Position numbers and translations under genes: made by a program. A stretch of DNA of 53,121 nt from DASSSQ01 sp963839285 (GTDB lineage: Bacteria > Actinomycetota > Thermoleophilia > Gaiellales > Gaiellaceae). The stretch is from NCBI GenBank assembly GCA_963839285.1, contig CAWIUN010000011.1, positions 1-53,121 of the forward strand. The letters run 5' to 3'. This document shows positions 8,275 through 16,705 of the stretch, piece by piece; the stretch's first letter is position 1; each line of letters starts with the position of its first letter. The notes under the pieces are model-generated. The model saw only the letters and a program-made list of their open reading frames with translations, was not told the DNA's origin and ran no database searches.

Positions 8275-8988
8275 ATGGCAGCCGGCTCGATCACGCGGCT
8301 GGGTTCGTGGATCGTCAACTGGTACGCCGTCGAGGACGGCGGCCGCTGGACGGTCTTCGACGCAGGCGCCCCCGGGCACTGGCCCGAGCTGGAGCGCCAC
8401 GGGATCCGCCCGGAGGCGGTCGCGGCCGTGGTGCTCACGCACGCCCACGCGGACCACGTCGGCGTCGCCGAGCGGCTCCGCGAGGCCGGCGCGCGGGTCT
8501 ACGTGCACGAGGCCGACGAGGAGCTGGCGCGGACGGCGAAGGCCTTCGGCAAGAACGAGGCGTCGATGCTCCCCTACCTCCGACACGCGATGGCGTGGAA
8601 GCTGCTCGGGCACCTGGCCCGGAACGGCGCCGTCAAGCCGCAGCGGATCGGCGAGGTGACGACATACGCCGACGGGGACGTGCTCGACGTACCGGGCCGG
8701 CCTCGAGCGATCCACACGCCCGGGCACACGGACGGGCACTGCGCGCTGCACCTGGAGGACGCGGGCGCGCTGATCGCCGGCGACGTCCTCTGCACGCTGA
8801 ACCCGCTGACGGGTGCGCGCGGGCCGCAGCTGATGCCGAGCGCCTTCAACCGCTCGAGCGCGCAGATCCTCGACTCGCTGGGGCGGATCGAGGATCTCGA
8901 CGCCACCCTCTACGTCGGTCACGGCGAGCCGTGGACGGAGGGAATCCGGCCGGCCGTCGAGCAGGCTCGCGCGACCGGCCCGACCTAG
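8275..8988 (+). CDS. MBL-fold metallo-hydrolase
   Basis: This 237-residue protein has the metallo-beta-lactamase fold. The zinc motif HAHADH is at residues 56-61, and HTPGHTDGH near 145, GDVLC near 170 and VGHGEP near 222 provide the remaining ligands. It resembles glyoxalase-II-like single-domain hydrolases; the substrate (thioester, lactone or other) is not assignable. No signal peptide is present, so it is cytosolic. It stands alone between the tRNA gene and a small coiled-coil gene, and its ATG start is set by a TAGTGT box 6 nt upstream. Confidence 0.88.
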   Translation: MAAGSITRLGSWIVNWYAVEDGGRWTVFDAGAPGHWPELERHGIRPEAVAAVVLTHAHADHVGVAERLREAGARVYVHEADEELARTAKAFGKNEASMLPYLRHAMAWKLLGHLARNGAVKPQRIGEVTTYADGDVLDVPGRPRAIHTPGHTDGHCALHLEDAGALIAGDVLCTLNPLTGARGPQLMPSAFNRSSAQILDSLGRIEDLDATLYVGHGEPWTEGIRPAVEQARATGPT

Positions 8989-9054
8989 CTCAGCGCTTTC
9001 ACCGATGCGCGCCGCGGCCGGCGGCTGTAGGTAGGCGCGAACGAGGAGGGAGCC

Positions 9055-9321
9055 ATGGGACTGTTGGACAAGGTCAAGTCGCAGGCCGAGGAGGTCGCGG
9101 CGAAGGCGAAGGAGGGCGTCCAGGACGTCCAGCTGAAGCGTGAGCTCGGCCAGGTCCACGACGAGCTCGGGCAGCTCGCGTTCGAGCTCGTCGACAAGGG
9201 CGAGATCGCCCACGACCGCCTGACGCCGCTGGTCTCGAAGGTCCGCGACCTGAAGGCACGGCTCGCGGAGCACGAACCGGTCGAGCGGGTCGAGGACGAG
9301 CCGCCGGCCGATCCGAGCTGA
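9055..9321 (+). CDS. Small helical hypothetical protein, 88 aa
   Basis: I do not recognise a named family for this 88-residue, highly charged, Lys/Glu-rich protein. Nearly the whole chain could form amphipathic helix or coiled coil (LLDKVKSQAEEVAAKAKEG, LVSKVRDLKARLAEHEP), followed by an acidic Pro-rich tail. The start ATG has an excellent ribosome-binding site (GGAGGG, 5 nt upstream), unlike many neighbours that look leaderless. It has no cysteines or membrane segments. The 247 bp after it (9322-9568) hold no gene or repeat that I can support. Confidence 0.68.
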   Translation: MGLLDKVKSQAEEVAAKAKEGVQDVQLKRELGQVHDELGQLAFELVDKGEIAHDRLTPLVSKVRDLKARLAEHEPVERVEDEPPADPS

Positions 9322-9568
9322 GCTCGCGGAGCGTCGCGGCCGCGGGCTCGACGCCCGCAGCCGCGGGCTCCCGGCAGCGCGCTCGACGCCGTCTCGCCGC
9401 GCCGCCGCCGCTCGGGTCGTACGTCGCGACCACCGCTCCGCGCGGGCGATGCGGTACTGCTCCCGCGCGAGGAGGACACGACGGCCTTCCCGGTCGCGCT
9501 TCCCCGATCGGGCGGGCGAGGGAGCGTCTCCCGACGCACGAACCGGAAGACCTGCGATCCTCGGCCCG

Positions 9569-10530
9569 GTGATCGAGCTCGAGGACATCCAGGCAGCGGC
9601 ACGGCGGCTCGAGGGCGTCGCGCACCGGACGCCTGCCACGACCTCGCGGACGCTCGACCGGCTGACCGGGCTCGAGGTCGTCCTCAAGCCCGAGAACCTC
9701 CAGCGCGGCGGGGCGTTCAAGTTCCGCGGGGCCTTCAACCGCATCGTGTCGCTGCCGCGCGAGCGAGCGAGCGCGCGGCGTCGCCGCCTACTCGTCCGGG
9801 AACCATGCCCAGGCGGTCGCGATCGCGGCCTCGCTGCTCGGCACGACCGCCGTGATCCTGATGCCCGAGGACGCGCCGGCGGCGAAGCTCGAGGCGACGC
9901 GCGGCTACGGCGCCGAGGTCGTCCTCTACGACCGCTGGACGCAGGACCGGGAGACGCTCGGCACCGCGCTGGCCGACGACCGCGGCCTGACGCTGGTGCC
10001 GCCGTACGAGCACCCGCTCGTGATGGCCGGGCAGGGGACGGCCGCCCTCGAGCTGATCGAGGACGCGGGGCCCCTGGACGCGCTCGTCGTCCCGGTCGGC
10101 GGCGGCGGGCCTGATCGCCGGCTGCGCGACCGCCGCCAAGGGCCACCGGCACGAGCGGACGCGGGTGATCGGAGTCGAGCCGGAGGCGGGGGACGACACG
10201 CGCCGCTCGCTGGCGGCGGGCGAGCGGGTCTCGATCGAGGTGCCGCGCACGATCGCCGACGGGCTGCAGGCGACGATCCCCGGCGCGCTCACGTTCGAGG
10301 TCAACCGCGAGCGCGTCGACGAGATCGTCACGGTCACCGACGCCGAGCTGGTCGAGGCGATGCGCTTCGCCTTCGACCGGCTGAAGCTCGTGCTCGAGCC
10401 GAGCGGCGCCGCCGCGCTCGCCGGGCTGCTCGCCGGGAAGGTCGATGCGGCGGGCAGGGTCGGCGCGATTCTCAGCGGCGGCAACGTCGGCGTCGAGCGC
10501 TTCGTCGAGCTCGTGACAGATCGTCACTAG
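9569..10530 (+). CDS. PLP-dependent threonine/serine ammonia-lyase family protein (two frame breaks)
   Basis: Read across two +1 indels this is a 319-residue fold-type II PLP enzyme of the threonine dehydratase/serine racemase group, which deaminates Thr or Ser. The PLP lysine lies in FKFRGAFN near residue 50, the substrate loop SSGNHAQ follows, then the PLP-phosphate loop GGGGL near 180 and a C-terminal SGGN. It lacks the regulatory ACT domain of biosynthetic IlvA, so a catabolic, serine racemase or hydroxyaspartate lyase role fits better. The breaks are near 9761-9778 (a GCGA-repeat stretch) and 10107-10109 (a GGG run). A GTGAC palindrome covers its last codons. Confidence 0.85.
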
Positions 10531-10617
10531 CACCGCCCACGGCCGCGCCGTCTTCGCCGCAGGAAGGACGGAGCCGTCTCGCCGCGAGGAGCCGTCGCCG
10601 TAGTGACAGATTGTCAC
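10513..10617. repeat. Pair of GTGAC palindromes bracketing a convergent gene junction
   Basis: GTGAC-agatc-GTCAC (10513-10527) covers the last codons of the ammonia-lyase, and GTGACA-gat-TGTCAC (10603-10617) contains the stop codon of the convergent beta-propeller gene. The second copy is identical over 20 nt to bases 6-25 of the window. The 75 bp between them hold no gene. The two could act as paired transcript-end hairpins or as a protein-binding site. Confidence 0.65.
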
Positions 10618-11504
10618 GAGCGGTGCAGCCGCCAGACGTCGGCGCCGCCGAAGCTGCCGACCCAGAGGTCGCCGAAGCCCTCGTTCGCGACGAACGGCCC
10701 CTTGCCGACCTTGACGCGCTGCACGACCCTGTTCGTCTCCGGGTCGATCCGCACGACCGCGTTCGCCGTCCTGAGCGGGAACCAGACCGAGCCGTCGGCG
10801 AGGACGGAGCCGTCGCTCGGCGAGCCTGCGACGGCGATCGTCGCGACGACCGCGTTCGTCGCCGGGTCGACGCGGACGATCCGGTTCCCGCGCGGGCTGG
10901 CGGCCCAGACGGCCGTGTCGTCCGCCGCGAGCCACGCCGGCGCCTCGACGCCGACGTCGATCGCCGTGACCCGGTTCGTGGCCGGATCGATGCGGAAGAG
11001 CTTCGTGCCGTAGGTGGCGCCGACCCAGACGGAGCCCGCCGCGACTGCGAAGCCGGCCGAGGCGGGAATCGGCAGCCGCTTGACGACGCGGTTGCGGCGC
11101 GGGTCGATGCGGGAGATCGTCGGGCCGCCGTTGTCGCTCGACCAGACCGACCCGAACGCGTAGGCGACGTCGTACGGCTGCGCGCCGACCCGGATCCGCT
11201 TCGTCACCTTCAGCGTCTTCGGGTCGACCCGCTCGATCGTGCTCGTCCCGTAGCCGTCGACCCAGAGGGAGCCGGCGCCGTAGGCGAGGCCGCACGGCTG
11301 CGCGCCCACCGGGACCCGGGCGGTGACCCGGTTCGTGCGCGGGTCGACGCGGGCGACGGTCGCGGAGCCGTAGTTGACGACCCACATCGCGCGCGCCGCG
11401 GCGAGCGGGACACACGGCTGCGTGCCCGTCTGCACCTTGGCCGCCACCGAAGGCGCCGCCAGCGAGATGCCGAGCGCCGCGAGGACTGCACCGATTGCAC
11501 GCAC
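10614..11504 (-). CDS. Secreted beta-propeller (YncE / virginiamycin B lyase-like) protein
   Basis: This 296-residue protein begins with a likely signal peptide (hydrophobic IGAVLAALGISLAAP, cleavage near VAA-K) and then carries about six repeats of roughly 42 residues of the form R-[IV]-D-P-x-T-N-x-V followed by GSVWV-like strands. This is the seven-bladed propeller pattern of YncE, NHL and virginiamycin-B-lyase-like proteins. The catalytic His residues of Vgb are not evident, so a binding or scaffold role outside the membrane is more likely. GTG at 11504 follows the ribosome-binding site GGGAGG. It is divergent from a MarR regulator, with an operator-like repeat between. Confidence 0.8.
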   Translation of the reverse strand: MRAIGAVLAALGISLAAPSVAAKVQTGTQPCVPLAAARAMWVVNYGSATVARVDPRTNRVTARVPVGAQPCGLAYGAGSLWVDGYGTSTIERVDPKTLKVTKRIRVGAQPYDVAYAFGSVWSSDNGGPTISRIDPRRNRVVKRLPIPASAGFAVAAGSVWVGATYGTKLFRIDPATNRVTAIDVGVEAPAWLAADDTAVWAASPRGNRIVRVDPATNAVVATIAVAGSPSDGSVLADGSVWFPLRTANAVVRIDPETNRVVQRVKVGKGPFVANEGFGDLWVGSFGGADVWRLHRS

Positions 11505-11526
11505 CAGGAGCCTCCCTTCGACAAGA

Positions 11527-11575
11527 TAGTCCGATACCGGAGTAAATGTTGCAGACGTCGCCGCGCTCGTAAAGT
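11527..11575. promoter_or_regulatory. Divergent control region: candidate MarR operator and marR -10 box
   Basis: TAGTCCG-N4-CGGAGTA (11527-11544) is an inverted repeat with one mismatch per arm pair, as expected for a dimeric winged-helix repressor. TAAAGT (11570-11575) ends 6 nt before the MarR GTG and is a likely -10. The 77-bp gap would let the regulator control itself and the beta-propeller gene. Confidence 0.5.
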
Positions 11576-11581
11576 TGGCCG

Positions 11582-12022
11582 GTGACCGCACCCCGCCGGA
11601 TCTCGTTCCTGCTCCAGCTCGTCGCGCTCAACCAGCGGATGGAGGAGCTGGTGGCGCGGGAGCTCGCGCGGGACGGGGTCATCGCCCGCGACTACGCGCT
11701 CCTGAGCACGATCGGCGCCTTCGGGCCGCTGACGCTGACGGACGCCGCGGAGACGCTCGGGATGCCGCTGACGACGGCATCCGACGCGGTCACGCGGCTC
11801 GTCGTCCGCGGAGCCGCGCGCCGGCTGCCGAACCCCGCCGACGGGCGCTCTCAGCTGCTCGAGCTGACGGCTGCCGGCGACGGGGAATGGCGCCGCGGCT
11901 GGCCGGCGCTGCAGCGGACGAACGCGGCGATCGAGACCCGGCTCTCGCTGAGCGAGGACGACGCGCGCGCGGCGATCGCGGCGATCGACCGGGCGCTGGC
12001 CGGCGCGCTCGAGGAGGACTGA
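11582..12022 (+). CDS. MarR-family transcriptional regulator
   Basis: This 146-residue protein has the MarR architecture. An N-terminal dimerisation helix is followed by a winged helix at about residues 35-95, with TDAAETLGMPLTTASDAVTRLV as helix-turn-helix, DGRSQLLELTAAG as wing, and C-terminal dimerisation helices (DDARAAIAAIDRALAGAL). It probably represses in the absence of a ligand. GTG at 11582 is supported by a TAAAGT box 6 nt upstream. It is divergent from the secreted beta-propeller gene, the most likely target. Its stop lies 2 nt from the stop of the convergent GH16 gene. Confidence 0.88.
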   Translation: MTAPRRISFLLQLVALNQRMEELVARELARDGVIARDYALLSTIGAFGPLTLTDAAETLGMPLTTASDAVTRLVVRGAARRLPNPADGRSQLLELTAAGDGEWRRGWPALQRTNAAIETRLSLSEDDARAAIAAIDRALAGALEED

Positions 12023-12030
12023 GCTCAGTC
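12017..12030. other. 14-bp palindrome containing both stop codons of convergent genes
   Basis: GACTGAGCTCAGTC is a perfect palindrome that includes the TGA of marR (12020-12022) and the TGA of the GH16 gene (12025-12027 on the minus strand). It is too short and without a loop to be a strong terminator hairpin. Confidence 0.6.
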
Positions 12031-12783
12031 GACGAGCCGGTGGCCGCGGACGTGGTCGACGACGAACGCCTTCGGGTACGGCGCCGCCGCCCTCGCCCGG
12101 GAACTCGTAGATGCCGAGCATCAGCTGCATCGGATAGGCGGGCGACTGCAGGACGGTTTTGACGAGCCGGCCGTCGACGAGGAACGTCACCCGGCCGGGC
12201 GTCCACTCGGCGGCGTACTCGTGGAACTCGCGGACGTCGAGCTCGAGCGGCTCTGCCGAGAAGTCGTCGCCGATCTCCGGGTCGCCGAACGGGTGAACGC
12301 CCATGCCGACCGACGCGCGGCCGGGCCCGACGTCGCGGCCGAAGATCTCGCAGACGCAGATCTCCGCCGACCGGGCGGGCTCGTCCTCGTAGCCGATCAG
12401 CCAGAGCGCGACCATCGCCCGCGGGTCGTCGAGCCCCCTCGCCCGCAGCTCGATCCGCCCGTACCGCGGCGTGTAGAGCCGGACGTTCCGCTGCGCCTCG
12501 CGGACGACGGCGTCGGGGTGGAAGCGGTGCTGGCCGACGCACTCCCGACCGGGCCGGCGAAGAGCCCGGTCTGCAGGGAGGACACGCGCACCTCGCCGTC
12601 GAGCTCGGGGCACCACGGCTGCTGGTCTGCGTCGATCAGCAGGTGCAGGCAGCCGTCGCGCAGCTCGTAGCGCGCCGCCGAGCGCTCGCGGCTGCTCCAG
12701 TGCGGCAGGTAGTACGGGAGCCAGCGCGCGAGGTCGAGCTCGTCGCCGTCGAAGTCGTCCTCGAACTCGAGCTCCCAGGGCAC
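12025..12783 (-). CDS. GH16-like beta-jelly-roll protein with altered active site (frame broken)
   Basis: The joined pieces give about 252 residues with the laminarinase/beta-glucanase (GH16) jelly-roll pattern. This includes FEDDFDGDELDLARW at the N-terminus, YTPRYGRIELRAR, ALWLIGYE, the strand AEICVCEIFG, HEYAAEWTPGRVTFLVDG and a C-terminal VVDHVRG. GH16 catalysis needs E-x-D-x-x-E; here the strand reads E-I-C-V-C-E, so the central Asp is Cys. No signal peptide is seen. Two compensating indels, near 12540-12560 and 12090, break the frame. GTG at 12783 lies just after the ygfZ stop. It may be a binding protein or an enzyme with changed chemistry. Confidence 0.75.
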
Positions 12784-12788
12784 CGGAG

Positions 12789-13569
12789 CTAGGCGGGGCG
12801 GAGCCGCGCGGGCCGCCCCTCGACCTCGAGCGCCGCGCCGTCCGGCACCTCGACGCGCACGTAGGCGAGCGCGAGCCCGGGAACGGCGCTCGTGACGCGG
12901 CCGACCGCCTTGCCGTCGTGCAGCACCTCGGCGTCGTAGCCGGGGCGGGTCGCCGTCCAGCTCGAGCACGCGCAAGGCGCGGTTCGCGTGGCCGCGGTAG
13001 CGCAGCCGCGCGACCGGCTCCTGGCCCGGGTAGCAGCCCTTCGAGAAGGAGACCGCCCGCTCGTCGAGGCCGGCCTCGGCCGGCAGGACGCGGTCGTCGA
13101 TCTCGCGCCCGTACCGCGGGGCGCGCGCGAGGATCCGCAGCCGCTCCAGCTCCTCCGGCTCCGCCTCGCGCCCCTCGATTTCGGCGTCGAGCACCTCGAC
13201 CGCCGGCATCCCGTAGTCGTCGTTCGGGATCCCCTCGGCGTCGCCGCCGAGCACGAGCGTCGAGCGGTGCTCCTCCGGCTCGACCTCGCACTTCGCCGCG
13301 AAGCGCGCGCGCAGCAGCTGCCCGCGCAGCGTCTCGCCGAGCTCGGGCTCGGTCAGGAGCAGGAAGTCGTCGGCGCCGCGCCGCCAGACCCGCATCGGCG
13401 CGATCACGCGCGCCTTCGGGGTCAGCAGCAGCGCCTCGCAGCTCTCGCCCTCCGCGAGCGCCTCGACGTCGTTCGAGAGCAGCCGCTGCAGGAGGGCGGC
13501 GGCGTCCGGGCCGGCCACCCGCACGAAGGCGCGCGGCCGGGCGGCGATTCCCGTCGTCGGCGATTGCAC
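12789..13569 (-). CDS. ygfZ: YgfZ/GcvT-domain folate-binding protein (frame broken)
   Basis: Read across one indel this is a 259-residue YgfZ-type protein. YgfZ is a tetrahydrofolate-binding relative of GcvT needed for maintaining some Fe-S enzymes, including radical-SAM MiaB in E. coli. The signature K-G-C-Y-P-G-Q-E sits near residue 178, and the N-terminal FVRVAGPDAAALLQRLLSND is typical. An extra base in the GGGG run at 12942-12945 shifts the frame; the correct frame ends ...GRPARLRPA at 12789. GTG at 13569 has TACACT 7 nt upstream. The radical-SAM protein LipA elsewhere in the window fits the Fe-S theme. Confidence 0.87.
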
Positions 13570-13576
13570 GAAAGCT

Positions 13577-13582
13577 AGTGTA
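13577..13582 (-). promoter_or_regulatory. Probable leaderless -10 box (TACACT) of ygfZ
   Basis: TACACT on the minus strand ends 7 nt before the GTG at 13569, with no ribosome-binding site between. Confidence 0.5.
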
Positions 13583-13619
13583 GGCGCGTGCGTACGCCCG
13601 TCGGAGCCCGGCCGGCCTA

Positions 13620-14225
13620 GTGTTCCGGTCGAAGGCCGAAAGGAAGCTGCAGGAGCTCGGCTACGACCCGGCTCGGCTCCCGCCCGGGCAGTACCTGACC
13701 GAGAAGTGGCCGGTGCTGCACGCGGGCACGGTGCCCGACACCGACCTCGCGACGTGGACGTTCCGCGTCTTCGGCGAGGTCGAGCACGAGCTCGAGCTCT
13801 CCTGGGAGGAGTTCACGGCGCTGCCGCGGCACTCGACGACGCAGGACATCCACTGCGTCACCCGCTGGTCGCGCTTCGACGCGACCTTCTCGGGCATCCA
13901 CTGGCGCACGCTCGCCGAGCGCGCCCGCCCACGGCCGGGCGCGAACTTCGTCGTCGCCCACGCCGAGCAGGGCTTCACCTCGAACGTGCCGCTCCGCTTC
14001 CTCGAGGACGACGACGCCGTGCTCGCGCTCGAGGCCGACGGCGAGCCGCTGACGCGCGACCACGGGTGGCCGCTGCGTCTCGTCGTGCCGGGCAAGTACT
14101 TCTGGAAGAGCGCCAAGTGGCTGCGCGGGATCGAGCTGCGCACGAGCGACCAGCCCGGCTTCTGGGAGCGCTACGGCTACCACAACGACGCAGACCCCTG
14201 GCGGGAGCAGCGGTACGGATTCTGA
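13620..14225 (+). CDS. Sulfite-oxidase-fold molybdopterin-dependent oxidoreductase
   Basis: This 201-residue protein carries the oxidoreductase molybdopterin-binding domain (SUOX/MsrP fold). The expected Mo-ligating Cys lies in TTQDIHCVTRWS near residue 81, and G-x-x-W-R-type, GFTSNVPL, HGWPLRLVVPGKYFWKSAKW and GIELRTSDQPGFWERYGYH are family landmarks. There is no N-terminal Tat signal, so unlike MsrP it would be cytosolic, and it lacks the dimerisation domain of sulfite oxidase. The electron partner and substrate are unknown. GTG at 13620 is the only start that fits. Four tandem hairpins follow the gene. Confidence 0.88.
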   Translation: MFRSKAERKLQELGYDPARLPPGQYLTEKWPVLHAGTVPDTDLATWTFRVFGEVEHELELSWEEFTALPRHSTTQDIHCVTRWSRFDATFSGIHWRTLAERARPRPGANFVVAHAEQGFTSNVPLRFLEDDDAVLALEADGEPLTRDHGWPLRLVVPGKYFWKSAKWLRGIELRTSDQPGFWERYGYHNDADPWREQRYGF

Positions 14226-14303
14226 TTTCCCTCGGACGAGGGACTCACCCGCCGGCGGAGCCGGCCGATACCAGGGCTGCACCACCTCCCCCGAATCCCC
14301 CGA

Positions 14304-14563
14304 GAGCCGGTTCCCCACCGGCTCTCGCCCTTTCCGGGCTCGGGAGGCTCTCGACGAGAACGACACGGCGAGCCGGTTCCCCACCGGCTCTCGCCCTTTT
14401 CCGGGCCGGAAGGCTCTCGACGAGAACGAACACGGCGAGCCGGTTCCCCACCGGCTCTCGCCCTTTCCGGGGCCGGGAGGCTCTCGACGAGAACGAACAC
14501 GGCGAGCCGGTTCCCCACCGGCTCTCGCCTGTTCCGGGCCGGGAGACTCTCGACGTGCACGGC
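14304..14563. repeat. Four tandem 66-67-bp hairpin repeats
   Basis: Units start at 14304, 14370, 14437 and 14504 (periods 66, 67, 67). Each carries the hairpin GAGCCGGT-tcccc-ACCGGCTC and then a conserved segment with TCTCGACGAGA, itself an inverted repeat. The first copy is extended to a 10-bp stem. Copies differ by a few bases, mostly in the CCCTTTCCGGG part. The array fills most of the 447-bp gap between convergent genes, and no coding frame is supported there. Function is unknown. Confidence 0.9.
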
Positions 14564-14619
14564 GCCGGCCGGCAGGCGCCCGAGCTCGGGACGACCGCAA
14601 GTCGGCGGCCCTCGAACGA

Positions 14620-14647
14620 CGAAGGGCGGCCCGGAGGCCGCCCTTCG
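14620..14647. terminator. Bidirectional stem-loop terminator after groEL
   Basis: A perfect 12-bp GC-rich stem (arms 14620-14631 and 14636-14647) with loop CGGA lies 25 nt beyond the groEL stop. No long U tract follows on either strand, which is common for terminators in high-GC actinobacteria. Confidence 0.7.
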
Positions 14648-14672
14648 CGTCGAACCGGAGCCCGGAGGCTCG

Positions 14673-16308
14673 TTACATCATCCCGCCCATGTCGGGCATG
14701 CCACCGCCGGGCATGCCGGCGCCGGCCTTCTCGGGCGCCTCGGCGACGACCGCCTCGGTGGTGAGGATGTTCTTCGCGATCGACGCGGCGTTCTGCAGCG
14801 CCGAGCGCGTGACCATGGTCGGGTCGATGATGCCCTCCTTGACCAGGTCGACGAGCTCGCCGGAGTCGACGTTCAGGCCCTCGCCCTTCTTGGACGAGCG
14901 GACCTGCTGGACGACGACGGAGCCCTCCATGCCGGCGTTCGTGGCCAGCTGGCGGACCGGCTCCTCGAGCGCGCGGATGATGATCTGCGCACCCGTCTTG
15001 TGGTCGCCCTCGAGCTCCTCGAGCTTGGCCTTGACCGAGTCGGCCGCGTTCAGCAGCGCGACGCCGCCGCCCGGCACGATGCCCTCCTCGAGGGCCGCGC
15101 GGGTGGCCTGCAGCGCGTCCTCGACGCGGTGCTTCTTCTCCTTCATCTCGGTCTCGGTCGCAGCGCCGACCTTGACGACGGCGACGCCGCCGGCCAGCTT
15201 CGCGAGCCGCTCCTGGAGCTTCTCGCGGTCGAAGTCGGAGTCGGTGTTCTCGACCTCCGCCTTCAGCTGCTTGATCCGGGCCTTGATCGCGTCGGAGTCG
15301 CCGGCGCCGTCGACGATCGTGGTCGAGTCCTTGTCGACGACGACGCGGCGGGCGTGGCCGAGCTGCGAGATCTTCGTGTTCTCGAGCTTGAGGCCCATCT
15401 CCTCGGTGATCACCTCGCCGCCGGTGAGGATCGCGATGTCCTCGAGCATCCGCTTGCGGCGGTCACCGAAGCCCGGCGCCTTGACGGCGACGGCCGTGAA
15501 GGTGCCGCGGAGCTTGTTGACGACGATCGTCGCGAGCGACTCGCCCTCGACGTCCTCGGCCACGATCACCAGCGGCTTGCCCGGCCTGGATCACCTGCTC
15601 GAGCACCGGCAGCAGGTCCTTGACGGCCCCGATCTTCTGGTTCGCGACCAGGATGTACGGGTCCTCGAGGACGGCCTCCATCCGCTCGGCGTCGGTGATC
15701 ATGTACGGCGAGAGGTAGCCCTTGTCGAACTGCATCCCCTCGGTGAACTCGAGCTCGAGCCCGAAGGTCTGGCCCTCCTCGACGTTGACGACGCCGTCCT
15801 TGCCGACCTTCTCGATCGCGTCGGCGATCACGTCGCCGATCTCGCGCTCTCGCGACGAGATGGTGGCGACCCGGGCGATGTCCTCCTTGCCGGAGATCTC
15901 CTTCGCCTGCGCCTTCAGGTCCTCGACGACCGCCTCGACCGCCGACTCGATGCCGCGCTTGAGCGCCATCGGGTTCGCACCTGCCGCGACGTTCTTGAGC
16001 CCCTCGCGGACGATCGCCTGGGCGAGCACGGTCGCGGTCGTGGTGCCGTCGCCGGCGACGTCGTTCGTCGAGGTGGCGACCTCGCGGACGAGCTGGGCGC
16101 CCTGGTTCTCGAAGACGTCCTCGAGCTCGATCTCGCGGGCGATCGTGACGCCGTCGTTGGTGATCGTCGGCGCGCCGAACTTCTTGTCGAGCACGACGTA
16201 CCGACCCTTCGGGCCGAGGGTGACCTTGACCGCGTCGGCGAGGACGTTGACGCCGCGCTCGAGCGCGCGCCGCGCGTCCTCGTTGAACTTCAGCTCCTTG
16301 TGAGCCAT
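14673..16308 (-). CDS. groL: Chaperonin GroEL (frame broken by one base)
   Basis: The two halves together give a 544-residue GroEL, the 60-kDa subunit of the ATP-driven folding chamber. The N-terminal half has VTLGPKGR, NDGVTIARE and DGTTTATVLA, the ATP-binding elements of the equatorial domain. The C-terminal half ends in the Gly/Met tail GMPGGGMPDMGGMM. One extra C at 15580-15582 (plus-strand CCC) separates the halves: the correct reading is QAGKPLVIVAEDVEG. An essential gene would not stay broken, so this is almost surely an assembly error unless a second groEL exists. It is cotranscribed with groES 24 nt upstream. Confidence 0.96.
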
Positions 16309-16332
16309 CTCTTCCTTTCCTCCAGTGTTCCG

Positions 16333-16638
16333 TTAGGCCTTGGCGGGGACGCCGACGACCTTCGCGAGCACGTCCGACTCGCGCAGGATCAGGTAGTCGT
16401 CGCCGCCGATGTTGATCTCGGTGCCGCCGTACTTCGAGAAGACGATCTCGTCGCCGTCGGCGAGGTCGATCGCGACACGGTCGCCCTTGTCGTTGAGCGA
16501 GCCGGGGCCGACCGCGAGGACGCGACCGCGCTGCGGCTTCTCCTTCGCGGTATCCGGCAGGACGATGCCGCTGACCGTCGTCTCCTCCTCCTCGAGGACC
16601 TCGACGATGATGCGGTCGCCCAGGGGCTGCAGATTCAT
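16333..16638 (-). CDS. groS: Co-chaperonin GroES
   Basis: This 101-residue protein is GroES, the heptameric lid of the GroEL chamber. It has LQPLGDRIIVEVLEEEETTVSGIVLPD at the N-terminus with the mobile loop near residues 18-30, VLAVGPGSLNDKGDRVAIDLADGDEIVFSKYGGTEI in the middle, and the conserved YLILRESDVLA end. ATG at 16638 is chosen over the longer open frame because the ribosome-binding site GGAGG lies 8 nt upstream and homology starts there. It leads the groES-groEL operon, which has a promoter and a CIRCE operator directly upstream, so heat-shock control by HrcA is expected. Confidence 0.97.
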   Translation of the reverse strand: MNLQPLGDRIIVEVLEEEETTVSGIVLPDTAKEKPQRGRVLAVGPGSLNDKGDRVAIDLADGDEIVFSKYGGTEINIGGDDYLILRESDVLAKVVGVPAKA

Positions 16639-16674
16639 TCGGTGACCTCCATGACGCAGAACTTTGTGACAGTC

Positions 16675-16703
16675 TCTGGCACTCTCGGTGCCCGAGTGCC
16701 AGA
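16675..16703 (-). promoter_or_regulatory. CIRCE operator (HrcA binding site) of groESL
   Basis: TCTGGCACTC-N9-GAGTGCCAGA is a perfect 10-bp inverted repeat with the 9-nt spacer that defines CIRCE (consensus TTAGCACTC-N9-GAGTGCTAA). It begins 37 nt upstream of the groES ATG and overlaps the predicted transcription start. Two positions of the outer arm differ from consensus, symmetrically in both arms. Confidence 0.92.
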
Positions 16704-16705
16704 GC

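Noticed and set aside
9556..9561. GATCCT 7 nt before the ammonia-lyase GTG considered as a leaderless -10 box
   Set aside because: It lacks the TANNNT core seen at the other sites, so it is not listed as a promoter.
8080..11682. A 1200-codon minus-strand frame spanning the tRNA and several genes
   Set aside because: It crosses the tRNA-Arg, the MBL gene and the ammonia-lyase in antisense and shows no domain; it is a GC-driven artefact.
14304..14563. Tandem repeats considered as a CRISPR array
   Set aside because: Units are contiguous without unique spacers, and no cas gene is near.
14673..16308. groEL as a pseudogene
   Set aside because: A single extra C in a CCC run explains the break, both halves are fully conserved, and the promoter and CIRCE are intact.
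16664..16669. TTGTGACA-like half-site near groES considered as another GTGAC palindrome
   Set aside because: Only one arm is present; the neighbouring symmetry belongs to the CIRCE repeat.
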